Shown here: positions 34,477 through 46,311 of the stretch, one piece after another
How positions within the stretch are numbered: position 1 is the stretch's first letter
Layout of the letters: each line of letters opens with the position of its first letter
Origin: Hortaea werneckii
Taxonomy: Eukaryota > Ascomycota > Dothideomycetes > Mycosphaerellales > Teratosphaeriaceae
NCBI GenBank assembly: GCA_037044905.1
Contig: JBAOKB010000154.1
Location: 248,001 to 312,000, forward strand
Length of the DNA stretch: 64,000 bases
Direction: 5' to 3'
Notes under the pieces: generated by a model
Databases searched by the model: none
What the model saw: only the letters and a program-made list of their open reading frames with translations
What the model was told of the DNA's origin: nothing
Program-made: the position numbers and the translations under genes

Positions 34477-35430
34477 TTACAAATCAAACATCTTCTTCAG
34501 CTCGGCCATAGTCTCTTCTGGGTTCTTCACTGCGTGGCCCACAGTGCGCGAATCTTCGTAAATCTCCCAATCGTTGCCACCCTGGTAGGCTTTGTCGCCG
34601 AAGAAGTGGATGGTCTTGTATTCCACGCCGTCCGGCATGTTCTTCTCGTTCTCGACGTGCTGCAGGCAGTACGTCTTATCCCAGCCTTGCGGGAAGACGT
34701 CAAATGAGATCTGTCCGCCAATGGAGTATCTAAAAAGAGTGTGAGCGCTGAACTGCCTTTTCAAAATGCCGTGATGGGGTAAATACGTACGTGAGACCGA
34801 GATCTGGGAATTCCTGCTTGATGGCCTGAACGAATTTCTCCCGGACCTTGTGCTCCAGGTCAAACTTCTCGTACTCGTTCCGCTCCTGCACGCTTGCGTT
34901 TCTTCCGATGGGGCTGACGTTGATCATGCCATTCCGAAATTCCACGAAAGTACCTCTCTTGACGGGGATGTCAAGGTCGGCAACGTAATGGAGGATGAAC
35001 TTAACCAGCTTCTTGTAGCTGTCCTCGCCGATCCACTTGATGAAACTGTGGCTAGCTAAGGGGGCGCCCATACGGTAGGCCGTAAGACCATTCTCCGCAA
35101 AGCAGAAGTCGAAGAGCGTGGTCACGGGAATGGACTGAGTGCCCAGCTGCTCCTGCTGTTTGGCAAGGTCGGAACCGCCGACAAAGCCAATGGCGACCTT
35201 GTGGCGGAGAGCGGACAAGAGCTGGAGCATGTCCGGGGAGACTGACTGCCGAATGTCAGTGACTGTCTCTCATGACCTCAAAGCCTCTCCGCAGAACGGT
35301 GCAGGGAGGTTTTGTGGCGACTCACTCTCCTAGCAGGCGTAAGGGTGCCATCGACATCGAAAAGGCAGATGGTGTTCTTGACGGGACGTTCCGACAAGGA
35401 AGGAATGACGCTCGCCGCTGCCGCTGCCAT
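34477..35430 (-). CDS. SEC53: Phosphomannomutase
   Basis: Converts mannose-6-phosphate to mannose-1-phosphate in the cytosol, feeding GDP-mannose for N-glycans, GPI anchors and wall mannan. Exons 35326-35430, 34791-35245 and 34477-34729 with introns of 80 and 61 bases give 270 residues. The HAD catalytic motif DVDGT is at residues 25-29, its first Asp being the nucleophile. Other family stretches are IGFVGGSDLAKQQEQLG, FRNGMINVSPIGRNAS and GGQISFDVFPQGWDKTYCL, ending with HFFGDKAYQGGNDWEI. The first splice restores LTPARRSVSPDML and the second restores LGLTYSIGGQ. Length is slightly above yeast Sec53 because of an N-terminal Ala run. Intact; the start at 35430 is chosen because the upstream in-frame Met adds unrelated residues. 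Confidence 0.95.
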
Positions 35431-35537
35431 TGTGTATGATTTTGCGAGGTGTCTGCCGGGCTCTCGGTATGGGCTCAAGCGCAACAGGCAAGATTAAGGA
35501 GGGCTGAGAAAGGCAACCTTGAGCGGCCTCTTGAGTC

Positions 35538-35545
35538 TTTATATG
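35538..35545 (-). promoter_or_regulatory. TATA-like box of SEC53
   Basis: CATATAAA on the minus strand about 110 bases upstream of the start codon. Confidence 0.35.
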
Positions 35546-37456
35546 GCAACGTGGGTGATCGACGCGTCAGCAAGAGTCGGAGGATCAATTCAGGGTAGAA
35601 AGAACAAGTTGTCAGTCTTCTACAGGCGATAGGCAAAATGCAAAACGTGTCACGAACCAGGCCAAAATCGAGGCGGGACTGGACGTCTGAAGTCGCTGAT
35701 CAACGTTTCGGCGGTCAATGCGCTCTCAATAATAATGCGCATGTGAAGACGTGTCTCCCCCGCGTTTGGAGAATCCTAAGGCATCCACGCTCTGACTTCG
35801 CTAACTACCTGTACCTCCAGGCTCGTGACAGCTGCCTCTAGGGCTACCTTATGCCTGTGCTATACTTCAGATCTTATCGCTCTGCCTCCGCGCCAGAGTC
35901 TAAGGTCTGACTGAAGATGCGCCCGGTTGTACAGCCTGAGAGCGTCTTGAATAATCTAGGAGGCACGAACGATACTTGAATTGGCACCATAATACTCGGC
36001 GTTCACTGGGTCGCTTCAATTGGCGAGCCTGGAAGCTTGGGCAACGCAAGCGTACTGTAGACCGTCTACTGCAAGTGGCGAAATTCGAAGGGGAAACCGT
36101 ATAGAAAGACTAAACAAAGGAGAAAAAAGAAAAAGGAAAAGAAACGTTCTGAGAATGAAGAATAACGCTGTGCTAGCGGGCAGCTTCGACTTTGGCATTG
36201 ATATGACAACAGCCACAGTGTGCGACTTTGCGGTGTTTACCTGTGCGTCCATGCGGCCGATGTTCCACGCGAAACTCGCCATACCAATGCTGTGGGTTAT
36301 TATTATTGCCATCGATCATGACAACGATCTCCCGTATATATTGGAATTAGTATCATTGGCCCGACAAGGCTGCAGGAACAACACTTGATTATTGTTTAGA
36401 TGCTGGTTGCTCTCATGGAGAACCACTTCCCAAGGAAAGGTGGCTCGGTGGCTCGGTGGCTCGGTGGCTCGGTGCTCGGTGGCATGGCCCACATCAAAGG
36501 ACCGCGGCCACCATTGCCTCCACAGCGCCGAACACTCGTTCCTCGCGGATAAGTCTCTGCCGAGTACCATCCCCGGCGCCTTGGCACGCGCTTGTCATCC
36601 GAGCGTCTTTGTGACATGCTGATCATAGATGTGAAGGCGGAGGTGTTTGGTGCTCACCAATGGTTTGCATGTAACCTGCGCTCGTCGTAGTATCAACTCT
36701 GAAAACAACGTTGAAGAGCCATCCGGCTACTGAGAACGAGGGTCTTCCAGATTAGGCAGTCAGCTTGAAGTCCCTCACACAAGCTCATGCAGGTGTATGC
36801 TGCCTGCAGAAAGGACTCGAGCCGCATGAACCTTCGGCCAATCAGAATCGTACCGGAATGCCGCTTGGTCGTGTTAGATCTCATTAGCGCTGGTAGGGGT
36901 GGCAACGGGAGCAGTCAATACAGACGACCCGGACCGTTTGAAGTAGGTTCACTGAAGCATGCCTGTTTGGTGGCACAGCTCTCCTGCCTCCCATTGTACG
37001 GTAGTAATAATGCGAAGGACATGTTCCACCAGAAGCAATGGAAATGACACCAATCCCGTCCCAGGAGACAGTAATGTGATGGACCGATGCACCAACGCCG
37101 ACTTGAGATAAGGCAATCTCTCTGAATCATCAAGCCGAAATTGTTGTCTATCGTGACAGTGCTGGAAGCAAGACTAGCGGCGGAGTGTATACCTTGGCGA
37201 CGGCTGGCCCGAGCTTGCGACCTGCAGATGCAGCAGCTACCGGGACGACGATAAAGTTTCATGCCTGCCCTCGCCTCCCGACCAGAACCTCGCCACCTTC
37301 CACTTCCATACATAACAACCGCCTCAATCCCATCTGCACCACAGCATCTCCTCTGCCGTCCATCATCACAACCGAACCCTCCCGGCCCATTTGAATCTAT
37401 CCATTCCGCTTAGTCGTGCAAGGTCCACACCGTCAGTCAGACGTCTCAGCAACAAC
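35546..37456. other. Intergenic, about 1.9 kb
   Basis: No recognisable gene. A frame at 36020-36388 (plus) is rich in Lys/Arg then hydrophobic and looks accidental. The stretch contains an 8-base minisatellite (36439-36484) and ends in the C/A-rich leader of the next gene. Confidence 0.4.
36439..36484. repeat. 8-base minisatellite
   Basis: GGTGGCTC repeated four times in perfect tandem, then one copy shortened by a base and a partial copy. Confidence 0.85.
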
Positions 37457-38260
37457 ATGCTTTACTCCACCTTCCTCGTCGCCGCCACGGCCTTCACTGG
37501 CTTCGTCAGTGCCCAGAGCTCGTCCAGCATCCAGAGCTCGTCTGGCGCCCAGACCACCGGCGCAGTCAACCAGACCGGTACCCAGACTGATCAGACTGGC
37601 AACGACGGACAAGGACAGTATACCATTGAGCCCAACAGCGTTCCTTTGGCGACGCGTCAAAATTGGTGCCGTGCCCAGTTCAACACCTGCCTCGGGGTTT
37701 GCGGCGGCCAGGCCTTCCCGAACAATTGCGATGCGGTATGCTAGATCTTCTGATCGCTGCCATGAAAACAGTTCGTGCATTGCTAACGCTGCTGACAGGC
37801 TACATTGACTTACTCCTGCGTCTGCACAAATGGCAACCAGCCGAACATTTCCAACTACCAGCAATCTCTTGCTGCTTACGAATGTCGCGCGTGGAAGGAC
37901 GGGTGCAACGAGCGAAACCCTACGGACGCCGGAGCGCAGCAGGAATGCCTAAACACACCATGTGGATCCAAACTGGTCAGCGAGGCCTCCAGCAGCTCCT
38001 CAAGCTCCATGGCGTCCATGACTGCTACAAGCTCCAGCTCAGGTTCCGACTCCACTAGCTCTGCCTCCTCCACTGCCGCTGCCGGCGGCAGCTCTGATTC
38101 CAACTCGGACTCGGGTTCCTCGGCATCTGGGACCGCTTCTTCCTCTGCTGCCGCTGCCTCACAGAGTGACAGTGGTGCCGCCGCCATGCGCTTCGCACAG
38201 ACCTACGGCACTGGTGTCTTTGCCACCGGCCTCCTCGCATTCTTCGGGCTCGCTTTGTAA
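37457..38260 (+). CDS. Cys-rich GPI-anchored surface protein (DUF7707-like)
   Basis: Exons 37457-37735 and 37799-38260 across a 63-base intron give 246 residues. Signal peptide LYSTFLVAATAFTGFVSA, then a Ser/Thr/Gln-rich stretch of about 45 residues, then a Cys-rich domain: NWCRAQFNTCLGVCGG, NCDA/ATLTYSCVCTNG across the splice, and YECRAWKDGCN with ECLNTPCG. This spacing is that of the fungal extracellular domain I know as DUF7707 (assignment by eye). A long Ser/Ala/Thr/Gly stalk follows, then a GPI-type end (small residues then YGTGVFATGLLAFFGLAL). Likely a cell-wall glycoprotein; the ligand, if any, is unknown. No damage. The Met at 37457 is chosen over 37391 because it directly starts the signal peptide. 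Confidence 0.82.
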
Positions 38261-39371
38261 GGCAGCAATCTTCACAGCGAAATGGGACTTTGGCGTTTTG
38301 AAAAGAGCAGTTGGCATATCTTTCCTGTAAAGGATTACGGCACTTGGTAGGAGCAAGGGACATGTGCATCAACCATGAGCGAAAGGTTTCGAGCGGATTG
38401 ATACAATGCATGTTTTAATTGGTGGCTCCAAATGTGCTTAGATGCATTGGAAAAGCGAAAGACCTGCTTTAATGTAAATGTGCTCAATAGCACAATAATG
38501 ACATGACTTTCTACCACCTCCGTCGATCTGTTCTTTCCAAAACGTGCATGTGCCTTCTTGTTCCCCTTCTTCCTTTCGCCCCCGGCTGTGAATCACAGCG
38601 ACTGCTTTTGAGGCAGGATTTATCCCGCAAACAGGAGGTGGTCCAAAGCAGCTGATAGATATACCTTACCACACATATCAAGCCCAACATTGTCAACGAC
38701 TCCGCTATTCCCATCGTTTCAGGGCCCTTCCAAGACAAGACCACATTTCTCGCACAGAAGCACTGGACTTCACTGTTGCGCTGTCATTGCCAAACGAAAC
38801 GGCAGCCTCCAGTCAATTTGGCTAGTGCAGAAATCACTATAGTGGAACCGGAGATGTGCATCGTCTTGCCAGAGCTTGAATGAGAGAGCATTCAACTCAA
38901 GCAGTAGAACAAGGCTGGCATTGACCTCGCGATCCGAACAACCACGCCTAACCGTGTCCTCGCCTTTTCAGATGGAGGCTAAGCATTTTGAGGATATTAT
39001 GTTAAGCCCGTGGCAGGCTGACAGCCTCCTAGAGCGCAATCAATAGATGTCAGCTCAATAGACGCCAATATGTACCTTTCGCCTTTCCATCCCCTGGATC
39101 AACATTGTGAATGACCATTCAACAGCACCGCGATGAGCCCCGACAGCAGTGTTCTGAAAGAAATCGAAGCGTCGACAAGGTGACATTGCCGCAGTGCAGA
39201 TGCCGTGGCTCACCAGGTGGCTTCCACACTTCCGGCGTCGATATCACCTGCATGAACGCTGTTCTTGACGCGCCGGCTTCAAGGGAAATTTCGAGACTTA
39301 TGCTGTCACAACCTCCATGCGAGCCACTGAGTGTCCAAATCTGGTGAAGAGTGGCTCTTGAAAGGCCCTTT
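38261..39371. other. Intergenic, no gene seen
   Basis: About 1.1 kb containing two 3' regions of convergent genes. Only short unsupported frames. Confidence 0.45.
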
Positions 39372-40848
39372 TCAGCTACTTTCACTGGAGTTCTGCGGTG
39401 TTGGAATTGGTGTAGCATGGATCTGTACTTGTTGTGAGGGCCAGTCTAGCCAGACTTGCCATTCAGCGTCCAGCGATTTTGAAATGCCTGCCAACACATG
39501 CTTCGCCCAGCCCTCTAACATCCAGTTGGTGTGCTGTAGAGTCTGCAACAGCGGACAGAAATAGGCCAGCAAAACCAGAGCGAGCGGGTGCTTCTGATCT
39601 AGTAATGATGCATAGTCGTCGTTCATTCGAAAGATCCATACGAAGACGATCGCATTCTCCTCTGAACATTGGAAGCTTTCGTTTCCTCGTCTACCCTCAC
39701 CGGCCTCGTAGCATAATTCTAAACTGCTCCAGGCAGTCAAATTGGCTTCAGCCTCTTCTCCGCTACTTTTGTCGATTAACAGCTGTTTGACCTCAGCCAT
39801 TGCGTCCTCCCAATCAATCCTCAGTCGTCGCTCCCTACTCGCAGTGGACTGCCTCGCACTGTTTATCGGGGGAGCTGTCTTCATGGGTTCCAAGCAGCCG
39901 GAGTACAGAACGTCGCGCTGACGGTCACCATGACGACCCTAACGCCTTTGACAAGAGGTCGCCATTCCGGTGGCCCATGTTCGCTGAAAAGAAGATAATC
40001 GCCGGCGGAGGGTCCGCGGCCTAGCAAGTAGAGGCATATGACTGTTCCACAAACGAACATGGCCTGGCTCCTCGAGCCTGACAGGTCTTTGAGAAGTTCG
40101 TGAGCTCCCGAGATAGCGTAAGTAGAGTGCAAGTGACCAAGTCTTTCATAATGATTTGATTTCTCTGGACGCAAACGGGCGAGATGCGCGGCTGAGAGGG
40201 CGAGTAGGACGTGTAGCACGCTATGATGCTCCAGCCCCATCTGTGGGTAATTGATCTGATGCATCTCCCAGAATCGTTCATCACTTAATGTTTTGTAGGT
40301 GACAGTCGTGTAATGGTGAAGCAACTCGAGATCGTCTGCATTGAGAGCATAGTCCTTAGACCTCCCTTTCCTGACGTGATGCTCAAACTGGAAGGGTCTG
40401 GAGGCAGGCCTGATGTCTCGGTCTTCCAGTTCTTGCGAGGTCGTCCCCTGCGCCTAGGTCCAGAAGGCTCTGATTCAGGAGAGGCTGCCGACGCGTCACC
40501 GTGAGCTGTTGGTTCAAAGTCGCATCGAATCGAAAACTTCGAACACTGGTTGCAACGCGGTTGAGATTCATCACACTTGACTCGACGTTTCTTGCAATTC
40601 CTGCAGCCATTACGGCTCTTGTTGTGAGGTCTTCTGGTCAGAGAGCGTTTCGTTGCACTTTCGGAATACTGGTCATCTTGAGTGGCCATTAGCCTGACTT
40701 TCGAGGAGTGGTCCCCTGTGACATCCATGTTCAAGTTAGGGAGGGGAGAGGGAGAGATTGGGCCGGGCGAGCGATAAGTAGTAGGTCTTTCATCTAGGGC
40801 AAGCGTTCGAGACGGCGGATTAATTCCGATAGGGTTAGGAACCTTCAA
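39372..40848 (-). CDS. Zn2Cys6 transcription factor, UPC2/ECM22-like layout
   Basis: A fungal binuclear zinc cluster regulator. Counting from the Met at 40848, cysteines at 82, 85, 92, 99, 102 and 109 form C-x2-C-x6-C-x6-C-x2-C-x6-C (GCRNCKKRRVKC, then RCNQCSKFSIRC), followed by an AT-hook-like RRRGRPRK. The C-terminal part has the pattern seen in sterol-regulator-like factors: LNADDLELLHHYTT, VLHVLLALSAAHLARLRP, and near the end DQKHPLALVLLAYFCPLLQ with WLDWP. A later Met at 40725 (MDVTG) could also start it. The frame breaks near 40345 (before KDYALNADD) and near 39930 (VVMVTV to RQRDVLYSGCLEPM); no intron explains either. Target genes unknown; neither neighbour suggests one. Two indels mean the full protein is unproven. 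Confidence 0.8.
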
Positions 40849-41160
40849 TATCTTGCTGAATCGAAATGCTGTATCGAAAACTTATCCAACTCGACTGGAG
40901 TTGAATTCCAAAGGTTTACCGTCTCTCAGTGCTTCACTTTCCATAAAGTATGATGTACGTCGATTGCCATGGCCGCTGGAGTCATTCATTTGGCTTTTGA
41001 GAAAAGCCACAGAACTTTGTCCGAGCACTTGTATTGAACGGAAGGCGTATACCTATTCCATCTTTCATGCCCTACAAATTGCAATGCGTAATGCTAGTCC
41101 CAAAGATTTCGAAAGAGCTTACGTCTGGGTTGATGGTCACAACATTTTTCGCGTTTCATG

Positions 41161-41800
41161 ATGGGTTGGCGATCAACAAGATTAAGGACGGTTATTTTTT
41201 CCTGAATTGATGCAATAGTTGCTTTAATATATACTATCTTGTGCCCTCCTGAGTCTAAAGAACCTAGCGCACACGTGAAATATCTAAAGAGTAGAGAATC
41301 TCGGATGTTAAAATAGTTGAGTTAGAAGCGAACAGTCGGGCTAATCAAGGACGGAAGGGGATGCTATGGTTGACTCAATATATACAATGTCTTGTTCTCC
41401 CTAGTCTTGAGAACCTAGCGTACACGTAAAAGATCTACAAAGTAAAGGTTCTTGGATGGTAGAATAGCCGGGCTAATAGAAGCAAGATCGGGGACTCGCT
41501 AGATTAAAGACAGTTTTTTTTTGCGAAAGGATGCCGTTTTGAAGTAGTTTAAGACTTTGATCCCGTTCTTCTCGGTCCAAAGAACCTAACGCACATGTAG
41601 AAGATCCAAAAATGAAGTTTCTTAGATATTAGATCAGTCGGGCTAGGGTGATCAATAAGGCGAGCGACAAGGGCGAGGGACGCGGGTATAAAAGAATGGT
41701 CTCTTTTGCGCGCTAAACAAGGCTCACTCAAAACTGTCATTGTACATGCCAATTGTCGATGGCGTGAAGAACCTAGCACCGGTGTGTAAAACGCTACATC
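41161..41800. repeat. Diverged tandem array, unit about 150-186 bases
   Basis: The anchor AACCTAGCGCACACGTG or a variant occurs at 41261, 41412, 41583 and 41769 (steps 151, 171, 186). Each of the first three is followed by an A-rich stretch, a GGAT or AGAT block and then GTCGGGCTA or CCGGGCTAA. AAGGACGG and ATATATAC recur before the first two anchors. Copies are poorly conserved, so the array is old. Confidence 0.65.
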
Positions 41801-42554
41801 TAGGTGACGAGTACAACAAGGGGTTTGCTAAGGGTAGCGACGCCGAAGAAGAAGAACGTCTCATTTTCGCGAACGCGGATGGCTTTCAGATCTCCATGTA
41901 TACAGGCTGATTCTCCCGTATGAAAGGACCTGAAGACATGTTCAGAGCTTCATCTAGGTCTATGCGCCCGACAAGAGACGTGTATTGCAGGAAGTGAACT
42001 TTTTGCAAGTGAGCTTTTGCAAAGTGAGATTTGCTCGGTTGCAAATTTATCGACTCTTGACTCTCGATCAACCCATGAAACCAAGTCGAAATGGGCTTCT
42101 GCACCCTTGCTGTGAGGGACTAGACTCTCTGACAACATCTCATCGCTCTCTGCGGACCGCCGGGCAACGTCTGACCTTGCAAACTCCCGATAAGGTCCGA
42201 GCCAGGCGCTATACTCGGCAAGTCACGCCTGAAATTGCCCTCGACACCGAAGGGTTTTGGCCGGATCGCATTGCTTTGTGAGCTGAACGTTTGCTCTCAA
42301 CTGATCTGCACTCTTTCTGAAGTCGCGATTTCTTTTGCATATCTATTGCACGTTTTGAAAGAAGTCACAATTTGTTATCTCTGACGATCTCCAGCGATTG
42401 TCTGACTGCAATGACCAACACGGTTTGACATTCGATAGTTATTGACGGTGATCTCGATATGCACATGCGTCTTTGAAGTCCTCAAGGATTGTCCTGCCAA
42501 GAATTGTCCGGTTCATCAAGCAGATGTCAAGAGTGCTGTCAAGTGTTCGTTTCT

Positions 42555-42691
42555 GAGATTCTGTTGGTGAGATTCTGTTGGTGAGCGCAATTTGACTTGG
42601 TAAGTGTTTGTTGGTATATGTTTGTTGGTGGAATTCTGTTGGTAAGGTTCTGGTGGTGAGATTTTTTTGGTGAGGTTTTGCTGGTGAGATC
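42555..42691. repeat. 14-base minisatellite
   Basis: Units of 14 bases, consensus GAGATTCTGTTGGT. Two perfect units at 42555-42582, one 19-base irregular unit, then six units in register from 42602 to 42685 (each ending in GGT) and a partial. 14 is not a multiple of three, so this is not a coding repeat. Confidence 0.85.
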
Positions 42692-43315
42692 TGTAATCAA
42701 AATCGTACAATCTGCGTGCAGCCATGATCTCGTCAAGCGGGCCTATTCGAGGGAAAATGAAAAACGTGTGATCAACTCCTTTATACGACTGCACACTCTT
42801 CTTGCGACAGAATGTGGTTTCGTGCACAGCACGCGGCTGGTCTGATGGCCATTGTTCGTCCTCGCACGTAGCATGCCCTCCATCAACTAACGGCTCGTCT
42901 GCCATCTTGTAAAGATACCTTCGTCGAAGTCGAAACTCTTGACGTGTTCGTTGGTAGCCCAAATGATCACGCCGTCTGCTCATAGGGCGACGGGCAGACC
43001 GATTAGATTGGTCTTGTGTGCAACGGAAAGGACCACGCTGAGCTCGTATCGAGTCTTTAAACGTGGTTTAGAACCACTACAACCACTGCAAAAGCATCTC
43101 GTTGACTTGCCTCTGGTCGACTTGCTTTGAATCGGAGCTGTCAATTCAATACAATACATAGCCACTGTCTTCACCCTTTCGCAGGCACCAGCCCTGCTAC
43201 GACGGACTGTTTCACTCGATAGGTAAAGGATCTAGTAGGCTGCAAGAAATCGGTCCAATACGACGATAATCCTCTTCTCTGGAAGGGTAGGGACAGTTTC
43301 TTTGCTTGGGAATTG

Positions 43316-43478
43316 TTCATTCTTAACGCCAGAGTACCTGTGCTTGTGAATGTTCACACCCAACCTGAACAGACTGATTGAAAGCTGGTCTTCACCTTCT
43401 ACAGATTATCCGAGACCAAATACTTGGGCCTCATTCTAAACGCCAGAGCTCTCTGAGCATTTCACACCCAACCTGAAC
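43316..43478. repeat. Near-direct repeat pair, step 115 bases
   Basis: TTCATTCTTAACGCCAGAG at 43316 matches CTCATTCTAAACGCCAGAG at 43431; TCACACCCAACCTGAAC occurs at 43354 and again, perfectly, at 43462. The spacing between the two blocks differs by several bases. Confidence 0.65.
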
Positions 43479-43652
43479 GCGAAGGCAGACCTACGTGGAA
43501 ACGAGCTCTGGGCTTATCTTTCATATCTCACCTACGGTACGGCTGCTGTCTTGCTGAGCGCCTCACATTTCGCCCTGTACGGGTCTTGGAGCCCCGCTGC
43601 CATCAAATGTTTGTGGAACGTTATGGCTTTCGGATCCTTCGCAAGATGCAGT

Positions 43653-43740
43653 GATGGACATCATAATGTGTTGAAAACCTACAAGCCATACCTCGTGACG
43701 GACATCATAATGTGTTGAAAACCTACAAGCCTTACCTCGT
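43653..43740. repeat. 44-base tandem duplication
   Basis: Copies 43653-43696 and 43697-43740 are adjacent and differ at only two positions, so the duplication is recent compared with the other repeats around it. Confidence 0.9.
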
Positions 43741-43971
43741 TCTAATGACAAGTCGAGGACCTCACACCGTCGTGTTGATGGTCAAGCCGTTCTAACCCTT
43801 CAATCCGTCTGACGACAAGTCGAACGATCAATTTGACTGCGTTTGATTGCACGTGTAAGGACGAGAGCAAGATGATAACCGAGACCGAATCCTTTGGTGG
43901 AAATACATAATTGCTGAAAGCTAGCCTCTAGCCTGTCTGATTTGCGTAACAAGCATTTACTTTCATATCCC

Positions 43972-46311
43972 TTACTCGATGACCTCCTCACTCTCTTCCA
44001 GAATTTCCTCGAAGATCTCTTCCACAACCTTGCCCTCCCCATCAACCTCGTCACCAACCATCAAAGCCTTGCGCTCCTCGCTAATGTCAGGCACGCCCAT
44101 GTCGCGCCTCTCCTCGAGCAGGTCTTCTTGCGTCCTCTCGCGGTACGCCAACCATTCTTCAAGCATACGCCTGCGAGCATCGACGACGGCCTTGTTTGCA
44201 GAGCTCTTCTTGGCAATGTCGGCCTCTTCGAATTGCCTGGAGTACTCGCGCAGATTCTTGCGGACGTTCTTCATCTCCTCCTTGCTGAGCAGACGTTCTG
44301 GACGGGGACGCCATGCCCACTGCTTGAATTGCTCGATTGGCTCCTCGCGCAGAAGGGTTCCTGAGAAGGAGTAGAGATGGTAACCGTTCTCCATCTGTTG
44401 CATTTGTCAGTAAAAGATATCATCTAATGGGCAGGATCGGTTAGCTTACCCTGTGCTTCCACACGGATGCGCTCGTAGCAACAAATCTGCCCGAAGGATC
44501 CCACTCGATATCTGTGACACCATAATGGTCTGCTGTGGCCATCAGCTGTAGGTTGGCCGTCAGATCCTTGTCCTTCTCGTCCTTCTCGCCCTCAAAGTCG
44601 AAGTCCCAGAAGTCCAGATCGAAACTCTGCTGGCTGAGAACGGTTGCGACCACCACGAATCGTCCATTGGGCGACCAGTGGATGGCGTTGTTGTTCTTCT
44701 TCTCAACGTTGCGGATAAGCTTGAAGTTGCCGACCTGGTTACCCTTCGCCTTCTCAGGACAGAAGAACCACACTGCGGTCTTTGGTGGGACGGCAGATCC
44801 AGCGGGAACTTCACCAGCGGTGATAAGGACGAACCGATCGCCCTTTGGCTCCCAAGCAAAGTTAATGACGGTGTCCTTGATGCTATCGATGACTTCGACC
44901 GGTACACCCTTCTCCTTAACGCGGAAGATCTCCAGGTTGGTGGCGAGTGACTTTTTGCTCTTGGAGTGCCTGTCGACCTTGACGCACAGGAATGAGGAAT
45001 CGGATTGCCAGTGTAGCTTGGCGTCAGAGACGTTGAAAAGGTTCCGCGTCCGGACGACTTCCTTGCTAGGGACGCTCATCAAGCCCACCTTGGCCGGGTT
45101 TGAGCCCATTTCAGGAGTCCAGTAGCAGAAGAGTTGCTCGTAGTTCTTGATGCCTTCGCGGTTAGGGGTCGCGGGACACCATTCGAAGTCCATAACACCG
45201 TCAATTTTGATGGACTGCTTGTCCATGAGGTTCATGCGTGGAAGCTCATAAACAGAGATGGACTGGCCTTGGGTCATCCGCGCAACGTACTTGCTGTCAG
45301 CGGACCACTTGAAGGCCGGCCACTGCATCTTCTTTTTAATCGGGTTGCCCTCGGCGTCCTGTGTAGGGCCAGGGAGGTCGAGCGTCACAAAAGATCGCAG
45401 AGGCTTGCCGGTCGAAATGTCCCAGATAACGTAGTTTTTGCCGTCCTCTTCCAAGCTCAGCACAGGGTTGCCCTCTTCCACCTGGAGCGGTCGGTGCGAC
45501 CAAGTCGTGAGGTACCGCTCGTCCGGAGAGAAGTCGACGAGATTGACACCCGGGTGCATGAACCGCTTTTGCCTAGACCAGTTGGCACCTCCCCACAGTT
45601 GTACACCCTGTGCGTGCATACTAGTCAAATATGTGCCCTTTGGACTCCACTGAATGAAGGTCTCAGTCCAGTACTGGCGATCCACAATCTGCTCTGCCTG
45701 CTCCTCCTTCTCATTCCAGAAAACGCCAACGTTGTCGCCGCGGTAAAGGGCGAACTGATCACGGCCCTCATGGTCACCCAACCACCAGCGAAGGTGCTCC
45801 TTCTCCTCAAATGGCGGAATGTGTGGCGGCTTGTACTCTTCTTCTATCCTGCCCTCGCGGCCATATCTCTCAATATCGGTGAGCTTGTTGACTGCGATGG
45901 TGTGCTTCTTGTCGAGAGGGGTGGCGTGGAAGGGCCTTGACTGCCGCGGCAGCCTGAGCGGGCGTCTCGTATTCGACGAAGGCAAAACCCTCGCTCATAT
46001 CACCCGCCTCGTTCATTGGCATGAAGACATTCTCCTCCTTGGTCTTGCCAACGCTGGTCAGCTTGCGCAGCAAGAACTTGATCAGCTTCTCCTTGCTGCC
46101 GGGCGGGACCTTAGGGAGGCCATCGATGACGATAAAGGTGTCGAGGCCTTCTTCCATGCGCACTTCATACTGCTCGCGGAGGTCTGGAAATTGTTAGTTG
46201 CGCGCCGGAGGATAGAGGCAAGGAGAAGGCGAGTGCCGTACCTGAGTAGTCGATGTCGTCTTGCTCCTCGTACTCGGTCTCGGGGTCGAGCTGGTCGAAT
46301 GAGGGCGCCAT
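43972..46311 (-). CDS. PRT1: Translation initiation factor eIF3 subunit b
   Basis: Scaffold of the eIF3 complex on the 40S ribosome. Exons 46242-46311, 44450-46183 and 43972-44394 (introns of 58 and 55 bases) give about 741 residues. An acidic start (DPETEYEEQDDIDYSDLREQ across the first splice) is followed by an RRM (TFIVIDGLPKVPPGSKEKL, SEGFAFVEYETPAQA), then a nine-bladed WD-type propeller (LRWWLGDHEGRDQFALYRG, FIQWSPKGTYLTSMHAQGVQ, AIHWSPNGRFVVVATV, DIEWDPSGRFVAT), and a C-terminal helix with QFKQWAWRPRP and a Glu-rich tail. One extra base near 45940 (GGCCCTTCC) breaks the frame between VKA and FHATPLDKKH. The gene is essential in yeast, so this break is almost certainly a sequence error. 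Divergent from the SWIB gene. Confidence 0.95.

Larger units (their letters stand above)
40849..43971. other. Gene-free island of decayed repeats
   Basis: About 3.1 kb without a recognisable gene or transposon protein. It holds at least four separate tandem or near-tandem repeat families (listed individually) plus a duplicated 15-base unit (TTTTGCAA-GTGAG) at about 42000-42030. The sequence is more AT-rich than the flanks. It separates the transcription factor from eIF3b. Confidence 0.6.

Noticed and set aside
36020..36388. 122-residue plus-strand frame
   Set aside because: Composition changes abruptly, it overlaps an equally long frame on the other strand, and no motif is visible.
42516..42983. 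155-residue minus-strand frame with repeated QQNL/TN
   Set aside because: Its repetitive part is the 14-base minisatellite read in shifting frames; the unit is not a multiple of three.
40849..43971. Transposon
   Set aside because: No transposase or reverse-transcriptase motif, long terminal repeat or clear inverted ends were found; only short tandem repeats.
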